DNA of 64,000 bases, taken from the NCBI RefSeq assembly GCF_030811215.1, contig NZ_JAUSQM010000001.1, positions 1,860,001 to 1,924,000 of the forward strand, given 5' to 3'. Origin of the DNA: Nocardioides massiliensis (GTDB lineage Bacteria > Actinomycetota > Actinomycetes > Propionibacteriales > Nocardioidaceae). Position numbers and translations under genes: made by a program. Shown piece after piece: positions 19,637 through 27,840 of the stretch; position 1 is the stretch's first letter, and each line of letters starts with the position of its first letter. The notes under the pieces are model-generated. The model did not search any database and had not been told where the DNA came from. It saw nothing but the letters and a program-made list of their open reading frames with translations.

Positions 19637-20878
19637 ATGCTCACCCGCGCCCCCGTGCGTGCTGCTGCGCTGCGGCGTACGCGTGGGACGATGGCGGGGC
19701 TCGTCTGCGGGGTCGGCGCGGTGCTCGCGCACGTCGCGGCCGGAGCGGCGGCACCGTCGCTCACCACGACCGTGGGCGTCGTCGTGGCGGCCGTCCTGGT
19801 CTGCGTGGCGCTCGCCGGTGACCGACTCGAGCCCTCCCTCCTGCTCGGCGTCACTCTGGTGACGCAGGGTCTGCTGCACCTGACGATGACGGCAGACGCG
19901 GCCGGCCACGCGGGCGACTCGGTCTACGTCACCGTCGGCCAGTCAGCGCACCACCTGCACGGCGACCCGGCACTCATGCTGCTGGGCCACCTGGCCGCCG
20001 CGGTGCTCACCGCCGTGCTCGCCTCCGGCAGCGAGGCCGCCTGGCGCGGTGTGCTGTGGGCCGTGGTCGGCCTCGGTCGCCGGCTGCTGCAGGTCCTGCG
20101 GCCGGTCCCGGCCGCCCTGCGGTCGGTGCTCCCGGCGAGCGACGACGAGCGGGTCAAGCCGTCGTCACGCGTGCGCGGTGCCGTCGTTGCGCGCGCCGCC
20201 CGGTCGACGCCCCTCCCCAGCACTCCTCCTCGTCCGGGCCTGAGCCGTCGTACGGCGCTCGTCCGGGCGCCCCCTGCGCGCCTGGACGCGCCGTACGACG
20301 ACAGGACTTCGATGACCATCGCCACCTTGCGTGCACGCCTGCGCGCACCACTGGCCGCGACGGCTCTGGCCGCGGCCCTCGTACTGACCGCCACCGGCTG
20401 CGCGCACGACGACGACCCGCCGCCCCCGGCTGCCGCCACGGCCGAAGCCGTCTCGCTCAGCGCCGAGGACCTCTGGGTCCGTGCCGCCGACGGCGCCATG
20501 ACCGCGGCGTTCGGCACCCTGGTCAACCCCGGCCCCGAGGACCGCGTGCTGGTCGCAGCCACCAGCGACGTCGCCGGCGCCGTCGAGCTGCACGAGGTCG
20601 TCGAGTCCGGCGGCCAGGCGGTCATGCAGGAGCGCGCCGGCGGATTCATCGTCCCGGGCGGCGGCAGCCACGAGCTCGCACCTGGTGCCGACCACCTCAT
20701 GCTGATGGAGCTGACCCGGCCGCTGGCGGTCGGCGAGCACGTCGAGGTCGTGCTCACCTTCGACGACGGCTCCACCGCCACCGTCACCGCGGTCGTCAAG
20801 CAGGCACCCGCCGGCGACGAGAAGTACGCCGAGCACGGTGACGCGGACGGTGACGCGCATGAGGATCACGACCATTGA
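19637..20878 (+). CDS. Hydrophobic membrane protein open in frame into the PCu(A)C gene
   Basis: From ATG 19637 a membrane protein is encoded with about four hydrophobic segments (residues 18-40, 42-60, 73-90, 115-132), two His pairs (HH near residue 105) and a long basic tail. I find no stop before the PCu(A)C gene, which begins in the same frame at 20312 with its own ribosome site and lipoprotein signal. Either the two make a 413-residue fusion, or the upstream gene has lost its stop codon, or it ends by a frameshift I cannot see. Two separate products are the simplest biology; the upstream protein's function is unknown, though its place in the copper cluster suggests metal handling. Confidence 0.5.
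   Translation: MLTRAPVRAAALRRTRGTMAGLVCGVGAVLAHVAAGAAAPSLTTTVGVVVAAVLVCVALAGDRLEPSLLLGVTLVTQGLLHLTMTADAAGHAGDSVYVTVGQSAHHLHGDPALMLLGHLAAAVLTAVLASGSEAAWRGVLWAVVGLGRRLLQVLRPVPAALRSVLPASDDERVKPSSRVRGAVVARAARSTPLPSTPPRPGLSRRTALVRAPPARLDAPYDDRTSMTIATLRARLRAPLAATALAAALVLTATGCAHDDDPPPPAAATAEAVSLSAEDLWVRAADGAMTAAFGTLVNPGPEDRVLVAATSDVAGAVELHEVVESGGQAVMQERAGGFIVPGGGSHELAPGADHLMLMELTRPLAVGEHVEVVLTFDDGSTATVTAVVKQAPAGDEKYAEHGDADGDAHEDHDH
20312..20878 (+). CDS. Copper chaperone PCu(A)C, lipoprotein
   Basis: A 188-residue lipoprotein that, by family, carries Cu(I) outside the membrane to the CuA site of cytochrome c oxidase. A signal sequence ends in the lipobox LTATGC (Cys near residue 30). The core shows the copper ligands in spaced order: His in ELHEVVE, Met in AVMQERAGG, then HELAPGADHLMLM. 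The tail is His/Asp-rich (HGDADGDAHEDHDH), a possible extra metal site. ATG 20312 is preceded by AGGA at six bases. The frame is also open upstream (see the longer entry). The stop overlaps the peroxidase start. Confidence 0.88.
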   Translation: MTIATLRARLRAPLAATALAAALVLTATGCAHDDDPPPPAAATAEAVSLSAEDLWVRAADGAMTAAFGTLVNPGPEDRVLVAATSDVAGAVELHEVVESGGQAVMQERAGGFIVPGGGSHELAPGADHLMLMELTRPLAVGEHVEVVLTFDDGSTATVTAVVKQAPAGDEKYAEHGDADGDAHEDHDH

Positions 20879-22107
20879 GCTCCGACCTCGGCCGGCGGCA
20901 CCTGCTCCAGGCAGGTGCCGCCCTCGGCGGCGGGCTCGTCGGCTGGTCCGCGCGTGACCTCACCCACGACCGTGGCGCGGAGCCCGCTGACGCCGCCCCC
21001 GCACCGGCGTACGGCGGGGAGCGGGAGCCGTTCCACGGTCGGCACCAGTCCGGCATCGTGACCCCACCGCAGGCGCACGCGCTCGTCCTGGGCCTCGACC
21101 TGCGCTCCGGTGTCGACCGCGCCGGCCTGGCCCGGATGATGCGGCTGCTCAGCGACGACGTCGCGCGGCTCTCCCAGGGGCGCCCGGCGCTGGCCGACAC
21201 CCTGGGGGAGCTTGCGGTGCTGCCGGCCCGGCTGACGGCGACCTTCGGGTTCGGCCCACGGGTCGTCGCCGAGCTCGTGCCGCCACGGCACCGCTTCGAC
21301 TTCGCGGAGCTGCCGGACTTCGCCACCGACCGGCTGCGCCCGCAGTGGGGCCAGACCGACCTTGTCGTCCAGCTGTGCGCCGACGACCCGGTCACGCTCG
21401 CCCACACCCGCCGGGTGCTGCTACGCGACGCGCGCGTGTTCGCCCGGGTGCGCTGGACCCAGGAGGGGTTCCGTCGCGCCCGCGGTGCCGAGCCGGCCGG
21501 GACGACGATGCGCAACCTGATGGGTCAGGTCGACGGGACGGTCAACCTCTCCGAGCGCGATCGTGACCACGACCGGCTGCTGTGGAGCGACCTGCCCGGC
21601 CTGGGCGGCGGGACGTTCCTCGTGCTGCGCCGGATCGCGATGGACCTGGTGGACTGGGAGAGCCTGTCGCGCAGCACGCGTGAGCACACGATCGGTCGCC
21701 GGCTCAGCGACGGCGCCCCGCTGACGGGAGGTGCGGAGCACGATGCGCCCGACCCCCACGCGGTCGATGATCGTGGCCTCCCGGTGCTCGACCGGGCGGC
21801 CCACGTGCTGCGCGCGCAGCCGCAGAAGCCGGACGAGCGATTCCTGCGCAGGCCCTACAACTACACTCGGGACGAGGCAGATCCAGCGTTGGCGCCGGAC
21901 GGTGTCGAGGCGGGACTGCTGTTCGTCGCGTTCGCAGCGGACCCGGTCGCCCAGTTCGTCCCGGTCCAGCAGCGACTCGCCGAGCAGGACCGCCTCAACG
22001 AGTGGGTGACCACGATCGGGTCCGGCGTGTGGGCGGTCCCGGGGGGTTGCTCGCCCGAGGACGGCGACTACGTGGGGCGCGAGCTGTTGGGCACCCCCGC
22101 ACTGTGA
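20875..22107 (+). CDS. DyP-type haem peroxidase, Tat-exported
   Basis: A 410-residue dye-decolorising peroxidase. The N-terminus has a twin-arginine signal (GRRHLLQAGAALGGG). The active-site loop GQVDGT (normally GxxDGT) supplies the distal Asp, with the haem-side Arg/His region around REHTIGRRLSDG and the C-terminal FLRRPYNYT. The TTG start overlaps the PCu(A)C stop (TTGA); GAGGA lies upstream. EfeB-like members occur with iron or copper uptake genes, and here the whole neighbourhood concerns copper, so a role in periplasmic copper or oxidase maturation is possible but unproven. Confidence 0.88.
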   Translation: MSSDLGRRHLLQAGAALGGGLVGWSARDLTHDRGAEPADAAPAPAYGGEREPFHGRHQSGIVTPPQAHALVLGLDLRSGVDRAGLARMMRLLSDDVARLSQGRPALADTLGELAVLPARLTATFGFGPRVVAELVPPRHRFDFAELPDFATDRLRPQWGQTDLVVQLCADDPVTLAHTRRVLLRDARVFARVRWTQEGFRRARGAEPAGTTMRNLMGQVDGTVNLSERDRDHDRLLWSDLPGLGGGTFLVLRRIAMDLVDWESLSRSTREHTIGRRLSDGAPLTGGAEHDAPDPHAVDDRGLPVLDRAAHVLRAQPQKPDERFLRRPYNYTRDEADPALAPDGVEAGLLFVAFAADPVAQFVPVQQRLAEQDRLNEWVTTIGSGVWAVPGGCSPEDGDYVGRELLGTPAL

Positions 22108-22127
22108 CCAGGACGAGAGGATCAAGC

Positions 22128-22904
22128 ATGGCGAAGCAGGACTCCGGGGACGACAAGGTCACCGGCGGCACCCCCGCAGCCCGGGCACGCGCACGCGCCG
22201 CGGAAGTCCGCGCCGAGCAGGAGAAGCAGGTCAAGCGGCGTCGTCGGATCAACCAGCTGCTGGCGGTCGTCCTCGTGCTCGTGGCCGGTGGCGCCATCAC
22301 CGCCGCGGTGATCGCCGGACAGCGCACGGCCAACGCGCCCGCGGAGACCCCGCCGAACCTCAGCGCCGACGGCGCTGTCGTCCTGGGCAACCCGGACGCC
22401 GAGACGGTGCTGCAGGTCGTCGAGGACTTCCAGTGCCCGGCCTGCGGTCAGTTCGAAGCCGTGATGGGCGACAAGCTCGACGAGCTCTCCGAGCGCGACG
22501 ACCTGCGCGTCGAGTTCCGCGGGATCGCCTTCCTGGATCGGGCGTCCTCCACCGAGTACTCCAGCCGCGCGCTCAACGCCGCGGTCTGCACCGTCGAGGA
22601 CGGTGAGGACGTCTGGAGGCAGATGCACGCAGCGCTCTTCGCCAACCAGCCCTCCGAGGGCGGCGCCGGGCTCGACGACGCGACGCTGATCGACCTCGCG
22701 GTCGACGCCGGCGCCGACGAGGACCGGGTCAGCGACTGCATCGAGGACCGCAGCTACGACAAGTGGGTCGAGCAGACCACCGACGCGACCTTCGACGAGG
22801 GCATCACGGGCACCCCGACCGTGCTGCTCAACGGCGACAAGGTCGACATCTCGACGCCCGAGGACCTCGAGAAGCTGGTCGACGAGGCCGTCGCAGCGTC
22901 GTGA
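22128..22904 (+). CDS. DsbA-family thioredoxin-fold protein, membrane-anchored
   Basis: A 258-residue protein: basic, Ala/Arg-rich cytosolic N-terminus, one membrane helix (residues about 45-65), and an external thioredoxin fold with the CPAC active site in EDFQCPACGQFEAV and the cis-proline loop GTPTVLLNG. It can form or reduce disulfides outside the cell membrane; beside copper chaperones it may keep metal-binding cysteines of the oxidase in order. The ATG at 22128 follows GAGAGGATCAAGC. It overlaps copC by GTGA. Confidence 0.88.
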   Translation: MAKQDSGDDKVTGGTPAARARARAAEVRAEQEKQVKRRRRINQLLAVVLVLVAGGAITAAVIAGQRTANAPAETPPNLSADGAVVLGNPDAETVLQVVEDFQCPACGQFEAVMGDKLDELSERDDLRVEFRGIAFLDRASSTEYSSRALNAAVCTVEDGEDVWRQMHAALFANQPSEGGAGLDDATLIDLAVDAGADEDRVSDCIEDRSYDKWVEQTTDATFDEGITGTPTVLLNGDKVDISTPEDLEKLVDEAVAAS

Positions 22905-23557
22905 CCTCCGAGATCCGCGCCGAGATCCGCACCGAGATCCGCACCGTGATCCGCACCGTCCTCCTGGCACTCCTGGCCGGGTTGCTGGCCTGCGCGGCGG
23001 CGCTGGTGCCGACCGCCGCGCAGGCGCACGCCGGCCTGGTGGACTCCACGCCGCGGGACGGGGCGACCCTCGACGACTTGCCGTCCGAGGTGACGCTGAC
23101 CTTCACCGAGGACATCAACCCGCCGGCGTACGTCGTGGTGCGCCACACCGACGACACCGCGCTCGCCGAGGGCGAGGCGCGGGTCGAGGGCGCGCTGGTC
23201 CGCCAGCCGATCACCGCGGGCGGGCCGGGCGACTACACGCTCGCCTACAGCGTCGTGTCTGCCGACGGCCACCGCGTGACCGGTGAGCTGTCGTTCACCG
23301 TCACGGGGGACGCCGCCGCGCCGTCACCGGGGGCCACCGACACTCCCGCCCCGTCGCCCGGCGCCGACGACTCCGACTCCGACTCGGAGTCCGCCGAGGA
23401 CGCCCCGCAGCCCGCGGACACCGGCGGTGCCACCGTGCCCGCCGAGGAGGACGAGGGCTTCCTCGCCGCCAACGGCAGCCTGCTGCTGCTCGGCGCGGGG
23501 CTCGTCCTGGTCGTCGGCACCTTCGTGGTGGCCGCGAGGCGGCGCCGTGCGGGGTGA
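22901..23557 (+). CDS. copC: Copper resistance protein CopC, membrane-anchored
   Basis: A 218-residue exported copper-binding protein. The mature part starts at the cleavage after AQA with HAGLVDSTPRDGATL; that N-terminal His and the His in VSADGHRVTG are the Cu(II) ligands of the family. A Ser/Pro/Asp-rich linker and a C-terminal helix (LLLLGAGLVLVVGTFVVAA) with basic tail anchor it. The signal peptide is preceded by a tandem repeat encoding EIR units (22908-22955), an unusual n-region. GTG start coupled to the DsbA-like gene. Confidence 0.92.
   Translation: MTSEIRAEIRTEIRTVIRTVLLALLAGLLACAAALVPTAAQAHAGLVDSTPRDGATLDDLPSEVTLTFTEDINPPAYVVVRHTDDTALAEGEARVEGALVRQPITAGGPGDYTLAYSVVSADGHRVTGELSFTVTGDAAAPSPGATDTPAPSPGADDSDSDSESAEDAPQPADTGGATVPAEEDEGFLAANGSLLLLGAGLVLVVGTFVVAARRRRAG
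22908..22955 (+). repeat. Four 12-bp tandem repeats in the 5' end of copC
   Basis: Units CCGAGATCCGCG, CCGAGATCCGCA, CCGAGATCCGCA and CCGTGATCCGCA follow each other directly and encode E-I-R-x tetrapeptides before the signal helix. Changes in copy number keep the frame. Confidence 0.9.
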
Positions 23558-23561
23558 TCCC

Positions 23562-25598
23562 GTGACCACTTCCACGGAGGCGACCGAGCCCGAGGTCGCC
23601 CCCGAGACCCGACGCCCGATCCCCGAGCGCCGCGTGCCGTTCGCGGTGTTCGCCGGTGTCGTGGCCCTCGCGGCGATGCTGGTCCTGGCGTTCCTCGGTG
23701 GCGGCATTCCTGAGCCGGCGCCGGAGGGTCTGCCGGACCCCGGCCGGGTCACGGTCGTCGCCCTCCCGGTGCTGGGGCTGTTCGTGCAGCTCAGCGGCGT
23801 GTTGGTGATCGGGGCGCTGCTCGTGGCAGTGCTGGCGATGACCCGCACGACCGATGAGCTGACCGCGTCGGGGTTCCGCGCGATCCGCAGTGCCCGCTGG
23901 GTCGCGGTCGCCTGGGTCGGCTTCGGCCTCGCCGAGGTGTGGTTCACCGTCTCCGACCAGCTGGCGCTCCCGCCGAGCCAGGTCGACGTCGGGACGGCCT
24001 TCAGCTACGCCTTCCAGATCCCGCAGGGACGCAGCGCCCTCGCCCAGGTGGCCCTCGTGGCGATCGTCGCCGTCGCCGCCCACTGGGTGCTCGCGGTCCG
24101 CGAGGCGCTGGTGGTGCTCGGGCTCGCCCTGCTCGCGCTGGTCCCGCCGATCCTCACCGGGCACGCGGCCTCGTCGGGAAGCCACGACATGGCCGTGGTC
24201 GCCCTGCTGTTCCACGTCATCCCGGTCGCCGTGTGGGTCGGTGGTGTGGTCGCGCTCTGGGGCCACCTGCGCATCCCGGGCGGTGCCCGGCTGCGCGCCG
24301 TACGCCGCTTCTCGTCCCTGGCCCCCTGGTGCTTCGGCATCGTCGCCGTCAGTGGGGTCGTCTCGGCGCTGGTGCGGGTCGACACCCTGACCGAGCTCTT
24401 CACGACGGGCTATGGGGCCGGGGTGCTCGCGAAGACCGCCGTGCTCGCCCTCCTCGGTCTCGTCGCCTACCGCGTGCGCGGCTGGTTGGCGTCGGCCACC
24501 CCGGAGACGGGCAGCGGGTGGCGCACCTTCGTGTCGCTGACCGGGGTCGAGCTCGTCTTGATGGCGACCGCGATCGGCCTCGGCACCGCGCTCTCGCGCA
24601 CCCCGCCGCCGGTCGGTGAGCCCTACACCGAGCTCGCGGCCAGCCTGCTCGGGGGCCCGATGCCCCCCGCACCCACCATCGGCGAGGTGCTGTGGTCGTT
24701 CCGCGCCTCGGGCGTCGGCCTGGCGGTCGTGCTGCTCGGTGCTGCGGCGTACGCCGTGGGGGTCTGGTCGCTGCGCCGTCGCGGTGAGCACTGGTCGCTC
24801 GGGCGCAGCGTCGCCTGGGGGATCGGCCTGCTGGTCTTCGGCTACGCGACCATCGGCGGTCTGGGCGTCTACTCGCACGTGATGTTCAGCGCCCACATGG
24901 GTGCCCACATGGTGCTGTCGATGATCGCGCCGATCTTCCTCGTGCTCGGTGCGCCGATCAACCTCGCGCTGCGGGCGCTGCCCGGTGCCGACCGCCCCGG
25001 GGGTCAGGGTCCGCGGCAGCTGCTGGCCGCGATGCTGCGCACGCGCGTCGCCGGGTTCTTCGCGCACCCCGCGGTCGCGGCGATCATCTTCGTCGGCAGC
25101 CTCTACGCGGTCTACTACACGCCGATCTTCGACGCCTTGATGACCAACCATCTCGGTCACGGGTTCATGGAGCTGCACTTCCTCATCACCGGCTACCTCT
25201 TCTACGAGACGCTGCTCGGCAGCGCGCCGGTCCCGCGTCGGCTGCCGCACCTGGGCCGGTTGCTCCTGCTGCTCGTGGTGGCGCCGTTCCACGCGTTCTT
25301 CTCGATCGGGCTGATGTCGACGAGCCGGATCGTGGGCGGGGAGTACTACCGCATGCTGGACCGCCCCTTCGCGGCCGACCTGGCGCAGGACCAGTACGTC
25401 GGCGGGTCCCTGTCGTGGGCGCTCGGTGAGGTCCCGATCCTCATCGTCGCGCTGGCGATGCTCGTGCAGTGGTTCCGCAAGGACCGCCGGGAGTCGGCCA
25501 GGTTCGACCGGCGTGAGGACGCCTCCGGTGACGCGGAGCTCGAGGCCTACAACGAGATGTTGCGGCGCCGGGCCACCGAGGTCTCCCGGCAGGACTGA
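23562..25598 (+). CDS. CopD copper resistance / CtaG-like cytochrome oxidase assembly fusion protein
   Basis: A polytopic membrane protein of 678 residues with about 14 helices. The first half is CopD-like (HAASSGSHDMAVVALLFHVI, with conserved His, and AVWVGGVVALWGHL). The second half matches the caa3-type oxidase assembly factor CtaG: SAHMGAHMVLSMIAPIFL, GHGFMELHFLITGYLF and the Pro-rich APFHAFFSI. This CopD-CtaG fusion is common in actinobacteria and links copper import to oxidase assembly. GTG 23562 is chosen as the first start after copC ends (4 bases); a ribosome site is weak. The protein ends in a charged cytosolic tail. Confidence 0.9.
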   Translation: MTTSTEATEPEVAPETRRPIPERRVPFAVFAGVVALAAMLVLAFLGGGIPEPAPEGLPDPGRVTVVALPVLGLFVQLSGVLVIGALLVAVLAMTRTTDELTASGFRAIRSARWVAVAWVGFGLAEVWFTVSDQLALPPSQVDVGTAFSYAFQIPQGRSALAQVALVAIVAVAAHWVLAVREALVVLGLALLALVPPILTGHAASSGSHDMAVVALLFHVIPVAVWVGGVVALWGHLRIPGGARLRAVRRFSSLAPWCFGIVAVSGVVSALVRVDTLTELFTTGYGAGVLAKTAVLALLGLVAYRVRGWLASATPETGSGWRTFVSLTGVELVLMATAIGLGTALSRTPPPVGEPYTELAASLLGGPMPPAPTIGEVLWSFRASGVGLAVVLLGAAAYAVGVWSLRRRGEHWSLGRSVAWGIGLLVFGYATIGGLGVYSHVMFSAHMGAHMVLSMIAPIFLVLGAPINLALRALPGADRPGGQGPRQLLAAMLRTRVAGFFAHPAVAAIIFVGSLYAVYYTPIFDALMTNHLGHGFMELHFLITGYLFYETLLGSAPVPRRLPHLGRLLLLLVVAPFHAFFSIGLMSTSRIVGGEYYRMLDRPFAADLAQDQYVGGSLSWALGEVPILIVALAMLVQWFRKDRRESARFDRREDASGDAELEAYNEMLRRRATEVSRQD

Positions 25599-25602
25599 CG
25601 GC

Positions 25603-26430
25603 TCAGCGCGGCGCGAGCCCCACGAGGAACCCGGCCAGGACGGCCGCCCCCACCAGCCCGGTCGCCTCGAGGGCCACGGCACGGCGCAGCAGCGCCCCGG
25701 CCGCCAGCCGGTCCCGGTGGCCGGCCGCGCCCTCGACCCTCGGGAGCAGCACCCGCCGGTTCCAGGCGGCGACGACGGCGACCACGCCCACGAGCGCGAC
25801 CTTCGCCAGCAGGACCCGGCCGTACGCCGTGGCGACGAGCGCCGTCCAGTCCCCGAGGTAGCGCCACGTCAGCAGCGCGCCGGTGAGCGCGACGGCCAGC
25901 AGCGCCGCACCGGCGACGGTCGAGAACCGGGCCAGCACGCCGGCCGCGAGTCGCGCGCGGGGCAGCAACGCCGGCAGGACCACCGCGAGTCCGGCCAGCC
26001 CGCCCGTCCAGAGCGCCGCCGCGCCCAGGTGGACCGCGTCGGCCAGCAGCACCGGGGCCAGCGGCTCGTGGGAGCGGGAGTGCCCGCTGAGGACCGGTCC
26101 GAGCAGGGTGGCCAGCGCCGCGCCGACGACGAGGCGCGGATGCCACGAGCGGCTGGCGGGACGGGCGAGTATGGCGGTCAACGCCAGGCCGGCGCCCACC
26201 CAGGCCGCCGTCAGGTGCAGGCCCGATCCGGACGGGGCGAGGACCCCGACCCCGACCGCGCCGAGCAGGCCCGCGGCCGCGGCCGCGAGGACGAGCCGCC
26301 GGCAGCGTTGCCGCGCGGCCTCCGTCGCCCGCTCGAGCGGGAGCGCGGTGACGACGAACGCCGCCAGGCCGCACGCGACGAGAAGCCCGGCGTACTGCAC
26401 CGCCTGCGCGGCGCCGAGACCGAGCTGCAC
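25603..26430 (-). CDS. CopD-domain copper transport membrane protein
   Basis: A 275-residue, roughly eight-helix protein. The copper-family signature is the His-containing PVLSGHSRSHEPLAPVLLADAVHLGAAALWTGG; the remainder is Ala/Leu/Val-rich helices. It is the second CopD-like protein here, convergent with the CopD-CtaG gene (4-base gap). GTG 26430 follows GAGG at a five-base spacing. It lies seven bases after pdxY on the same strand, so it is probably transcribed with it despite a different topic. Confidence 0.82.
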   Translation of the reverse strand: MQLGLGAAQAVQYAGLLVACGLAAFVVTALPLERATEAARQRCRRLVLAAAAAGLLGAVGVGVLAPSGSGLHLTAAWVGAGLALTAILARPASRSWHPRLVVGAALATLLGPVLSGHSRSHEPLAPVLLADAVHLGAAALWTGGLAGLAVVLPALLPRARLAAGVLARFSTVAGAALLAVALTGALLTWRYLGDWTALVATAYGRVLLAKVALVGVVAVVAAWNRRVLLPRVEGAAGHRDRLAAGALLRRAVALEATGLVGAAVLAGFLVGLAPR

Positions 26431-26437
26431 GCGCGCC

Positions 26438-27292
26438 TCAGCGCACCTGGCGCACGGCGAACCGCTCGGTGGGGTGGGCGATGTCCTCCTGCGACGCGAT
26501 CAGCTGGATCTCCCGGGTGCCCGCGGCGATCGTCCGCTCGAGCACGGCGAAGACCGACGCTGCCACCCGTGACAGCGCGGTGGCCGGCGATCCGGTCGAG
26601 TGCAGGTGGGCGAGGTAGAGCGCCGCCGTCACGTCGCCGCACCCGTTGGGCAGGATCGGCAGCAACGGCGTCGTCACGGCGTACGCCGCCCCGTCGGCGC
26701 CGACCGCGACCATGTCGACGGTCCCGGGCTCGGTCGTCTCGTGCAGGACGCTGGTGACCAGGACGTCCTGCGGCCCGCGCGCGCGGACGGCGTCGATGGC
26801 GGCGAGCACGTCGTCGAGGGTGCGGGTCGTGGTGCCGGCGAGGAAGTCGAGCTCGAAGTGGTTGGGCGTGACGATGTCGGCGCGCGGCACGACCTGATCG
26901 CGCATGAACTCGGGGATCCCGGGACGCACGAAGAACCCACGGCCGACGTCGCCCATCACCGGGTCGCAGCAGTAGACCGCTTCCGGGTTGAGCTCCTTGA
27001 CGCGGGCGACGGCGTCGAGGACGACGGCGCCGACCTCCTCACCGCCCTGGTAGCCCGACAGCACCGCGTCGGCGCGCGCCAGGGCCCCGCGCTCCTCGAC
27101 GCCCTGGATCACCTCGCGTACGTCGTCGGCCGCGAGCAGCGGCCCGCGCCACGCGCCGTACCCGGTGTGGTTGGAGAAGTGCACCGTGTTGACGGGCCAG
27201 ACCTCGATGCCCAGCCGCTGCAGGGGGAACACGGCGGCGGAGTTCCCGACGTATCCGTAGGCGACCGATGACTGGATGGAGAGGATGTTCAC
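26438..27292 (-). CDS. pdxY: Pyridoxal kinase
   Basis: A ribokinase-family enzyme of 284 residues phosphorylating pyridoxal in the vitamin B6 salvage pathway. It opens [20 protein letters not shown] (substrate site), then has [23 protein letters not shown] and the anion-hole [11 protein letters not shown]. Length and motifs fit PdxY. The start is only 14 bases from the divergent dtd start, so the two promoters must overlap or lie inside the opposite gene. Confidence 0.94.
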   Translation of the reverse strand: MNILSIQSSVAYGYVGNSAAVFPLQRLGIEVWPVNTVHFSNHTGYGAWRGPLLAADDVREVIQGVEERGALARADAVLSGYQGGEEVGAVVLDAVARVKELNPEAVYCCDPVMGDVGRGFFVRPGIPEFMRDQVVPRADIVTPNHFELDFLAGTTTRTLDDVLAAIDAVRARGPQDVLVTSVLHETTEPGTVDMVAVGADGAAYAVTTPLLPILPNGCGDVTAALYLAHLHSTGSPATALSRVAASVFAVLERTIAAGTREIQLIASQEDIAHPTERFAVRQVR

Positions 27293-27306
27293 GCCAAGAT
27301 GGTTTC

Positions 27307-27744
27307 ATGCGAGCCGTCGTCCAGCGTGTGTCGTCCGCCTCCGTGACCGTCGGCGGGGAGGTGGTGGGCGCGCTCTCGGGGCCAGGTCTGCTCGTCCTGC
27401 TCGGTGTGACCCACGACGACGGGCCCTCCGAGGTCGCCTGGCTGGCGCGCAAGGTGCGCGACCTGCGCATCCTGCGCGAGGAGCAGTCGGCGAGCGACGT
27501 CGACGCGCCCGTGCTGGTGGTCAGCCAGTTCACGCTGTACGGCGATGCCCGCAAGGGGCGGCGCCCCACGTGGAACAACGCGGCGCCGGGTGCGGTGTCG
27601 GAGCCCCTCTACGAGGCGTTCTGCGCCGAGCTCGAGTCCCTGGGCACCCACGTCGAGCGCGGCGTCTTCGGTGCGGACATGGCGGTCGCGCTCGTCAACG
27701 ACGGCCCGGTGACCCTCGTCCTCGAGACGCCCGCGCGAACTTGA
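27307..27744 (+). CDS. dtd: D-aminoacyl-tRNA deacylase
   Basis: A 145-residue dimeric enzyme hydrolysing D-aminoacyl-tRNAs and so keeping D-amino acids out of protein. It shows [15 protein letters not shown] at the start, the active SQFTLYGD and the C-terminal cross-subunit proline motif as NDGPVT (usually NxGPVT). The ATG at 27307 matches the family start. It is divergent from pdxY. The alr gene upstream in the window produces D-alanine, the sort of substrate it guards against. Confidence 0.95.
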   Translation: MRAVVQRVSSASVTVGGEVVGALSGPGLLVLLGVTHDDGPSEVAWLARKVRDLRILREEQSASDVDAPVLVVSQFTLYGDARKGRRPTWNNAAPGAVSEPLYEAFCAELESLGTHVERGVFGADMAVALVNDGPVTLVLETPART

Positions 27745-27770
27745 CCCGCGGATTCGATACACAACTGAAT

Positions 27771-27784
27771 TGGAACGCGTTACA
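27771..27784. promoter_or_regulatory. KstR-type operator before the GMC/ALDH operon
   Basis: TGGAACGCGTTACA fits the KstR core pattern TnnAACnnGTTnnA at every fixed position. KstR is the TetR-family repressor of steroid-catabolic genes in actinobacteria. The site lies 57 bases before the GMC oxidoreductase start. Related TetR regulators can use similar palindromes, so the regulator is a suggestion. Confidence 0.5.
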
Positions 27785-27840
27785 GTTTTGCCGCGCCAGG
27801 CCGGCGTACAGACCCTCCCGGAGCAGAAGAAGGTGCGAGC

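Noticed and set aside
22908-22955. CRISPR-like array
   Set aside because: The repeats are direct tandem copies without spacers inside a coding region.
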